Shown here: positions 27,911 through 28,130 of the stretch, one piece after another
Layout of the letters: each line of letters opens with the position of its first letter
Position numbering within the stretch: the stretch's first letter is position 1
Assembly (NCBI GenBank): GCA_023375785.1
Contig: SZWC01015055.1
Span: forward strand, 1 to 28,130
Direction of reading: 5' to 3'
From: Penium margaritaceum
Taxonomy: Eukaryota > Streptophyta > Zygnematophyceae > Desmidiales > Peniaceae
DNA: 28,130 bases
Position numbers and translations under genes: made by a program
The notes under the pieces: generated by a model
Databases searched by the model: none
What the model was told of the DNA's origin: nothing
What the model saw: only the letters and a program-made list of their open reading frames with translations

Positions 27911-28068
27911 GTGGTAAAATATTTTGCTAGTGAATGACACCTGTTCTAACCGCGTTGCAACGCAGATGATAGTGCCCTCCTCCACCGTCCTAGAAAGAAC
28001 ATGGGCGGTGTACCCATGGTGTACCTAGTCAAGCATGTATATAGATGCAAGTGCGTGTTGAGGGCCGC
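27911..28068. other. unassigned sequence
   Basis: No gene, repeat or element motif recognised in this short stretch. Confidence 0.3.
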
Positions 28069-28112
28069 TTTCTTCTTCTTCTTCTTCTTCTTCTTCTTCT
28101 TTTTTTTTCTCT
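28069..28112. repeat. TTC microsatellite and pyrimidine tract
   Basis: About ten TTC units followed by a T run and CT repeats, continuing to the window edge. Confidence 0.93.
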
Positions 28113-28130
28113 CTCTTCTTTTTCTATCTT

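Overview
The window looks like nuclear DNA from a plant or streptophyte alga. It carries one intron-containing host gene of plant type. It also carries three decayed Ty1/copia retrotransposons, one with the initiator-Met-tRNA primer site usual in plant copia elements. Microsatellites are plentiful and N placeholders mark assembly gaps. I considered a Chara-like alga from the overall feel, but the sequence does not prove a species. No rRNA, tRNA, CRISPR or prokaryotic operon was seen.

Layout. (1) 1-5166: a possible partial serine/proline-rich open frame runs off the left edge on the minus strand. Next comes a dUTPase gene on the minus strand (coding exons 4002-3173, 2581-2490 and 1277-958), with clean GT-AG splice sites and all five dUTPase motifs. 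Its first exon encodes a long N-terminal extension that looks like an organellar transit peptide. This is followed by an internal Met with a nuclear-form-like SPSKR motif, so one gene may supply an organellar and a nuclear enzyme. A relic of its third exon lies just downstream. Both introns are loaded with simple repeats. (2) 5167-12579: element 1, a nearly complete minus-strand Ty1/copia element. It has two 641-bp LTRs, a primer-binding site, a polypurine tract, a long leader with CRE-like motifs and a CAG/GCT-rich tract, and a gag-pol that stays in one frame but is broken by stops, two compensating frameshifts and a 133-N gap. (3) 12580-14779: unassigned sequence plus one orphan primer-site-like motif. 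(4) About 14780-19701: element 2, plus strand, same family, 5'-truncated and much more decayed. It contains a 265-bp tandem duplication at a single N. (5) About 19702-26650: element 3, minus strand, same family, joined tail-to-tail with element 2 through truncated LTRs. It is interrupted by a 745-bp palindrome-rich solo LTR (20582-21326) flanked by a perfect ATGTG target duplication. (6) 26651-28130: a diverged 560-bp-period repeat with fold-back arms, and a TTC microsatellite at the right edge.

How it fits together. The dUTPase hydrolyses dUTP to dUMP and is the only gene here that looks functional. The retroelements record an order of events: elements 2 and 3 are old and decayed, with catalytic residues lost. 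The solo LTR inserted into element 3 later. Element 1 is younger, with LTRs about 92% identical by eye. Features shared by the copies (zinc-knuckle spacing, triplet-rich leader, LTR core) define one copia family. I found no evidence of an entirely new enzymatic system. The most unusual signals are the two-start dUTPase, the conserved odd zinc knuckle and leader of this family, and the palindrome-dense solo LTR.
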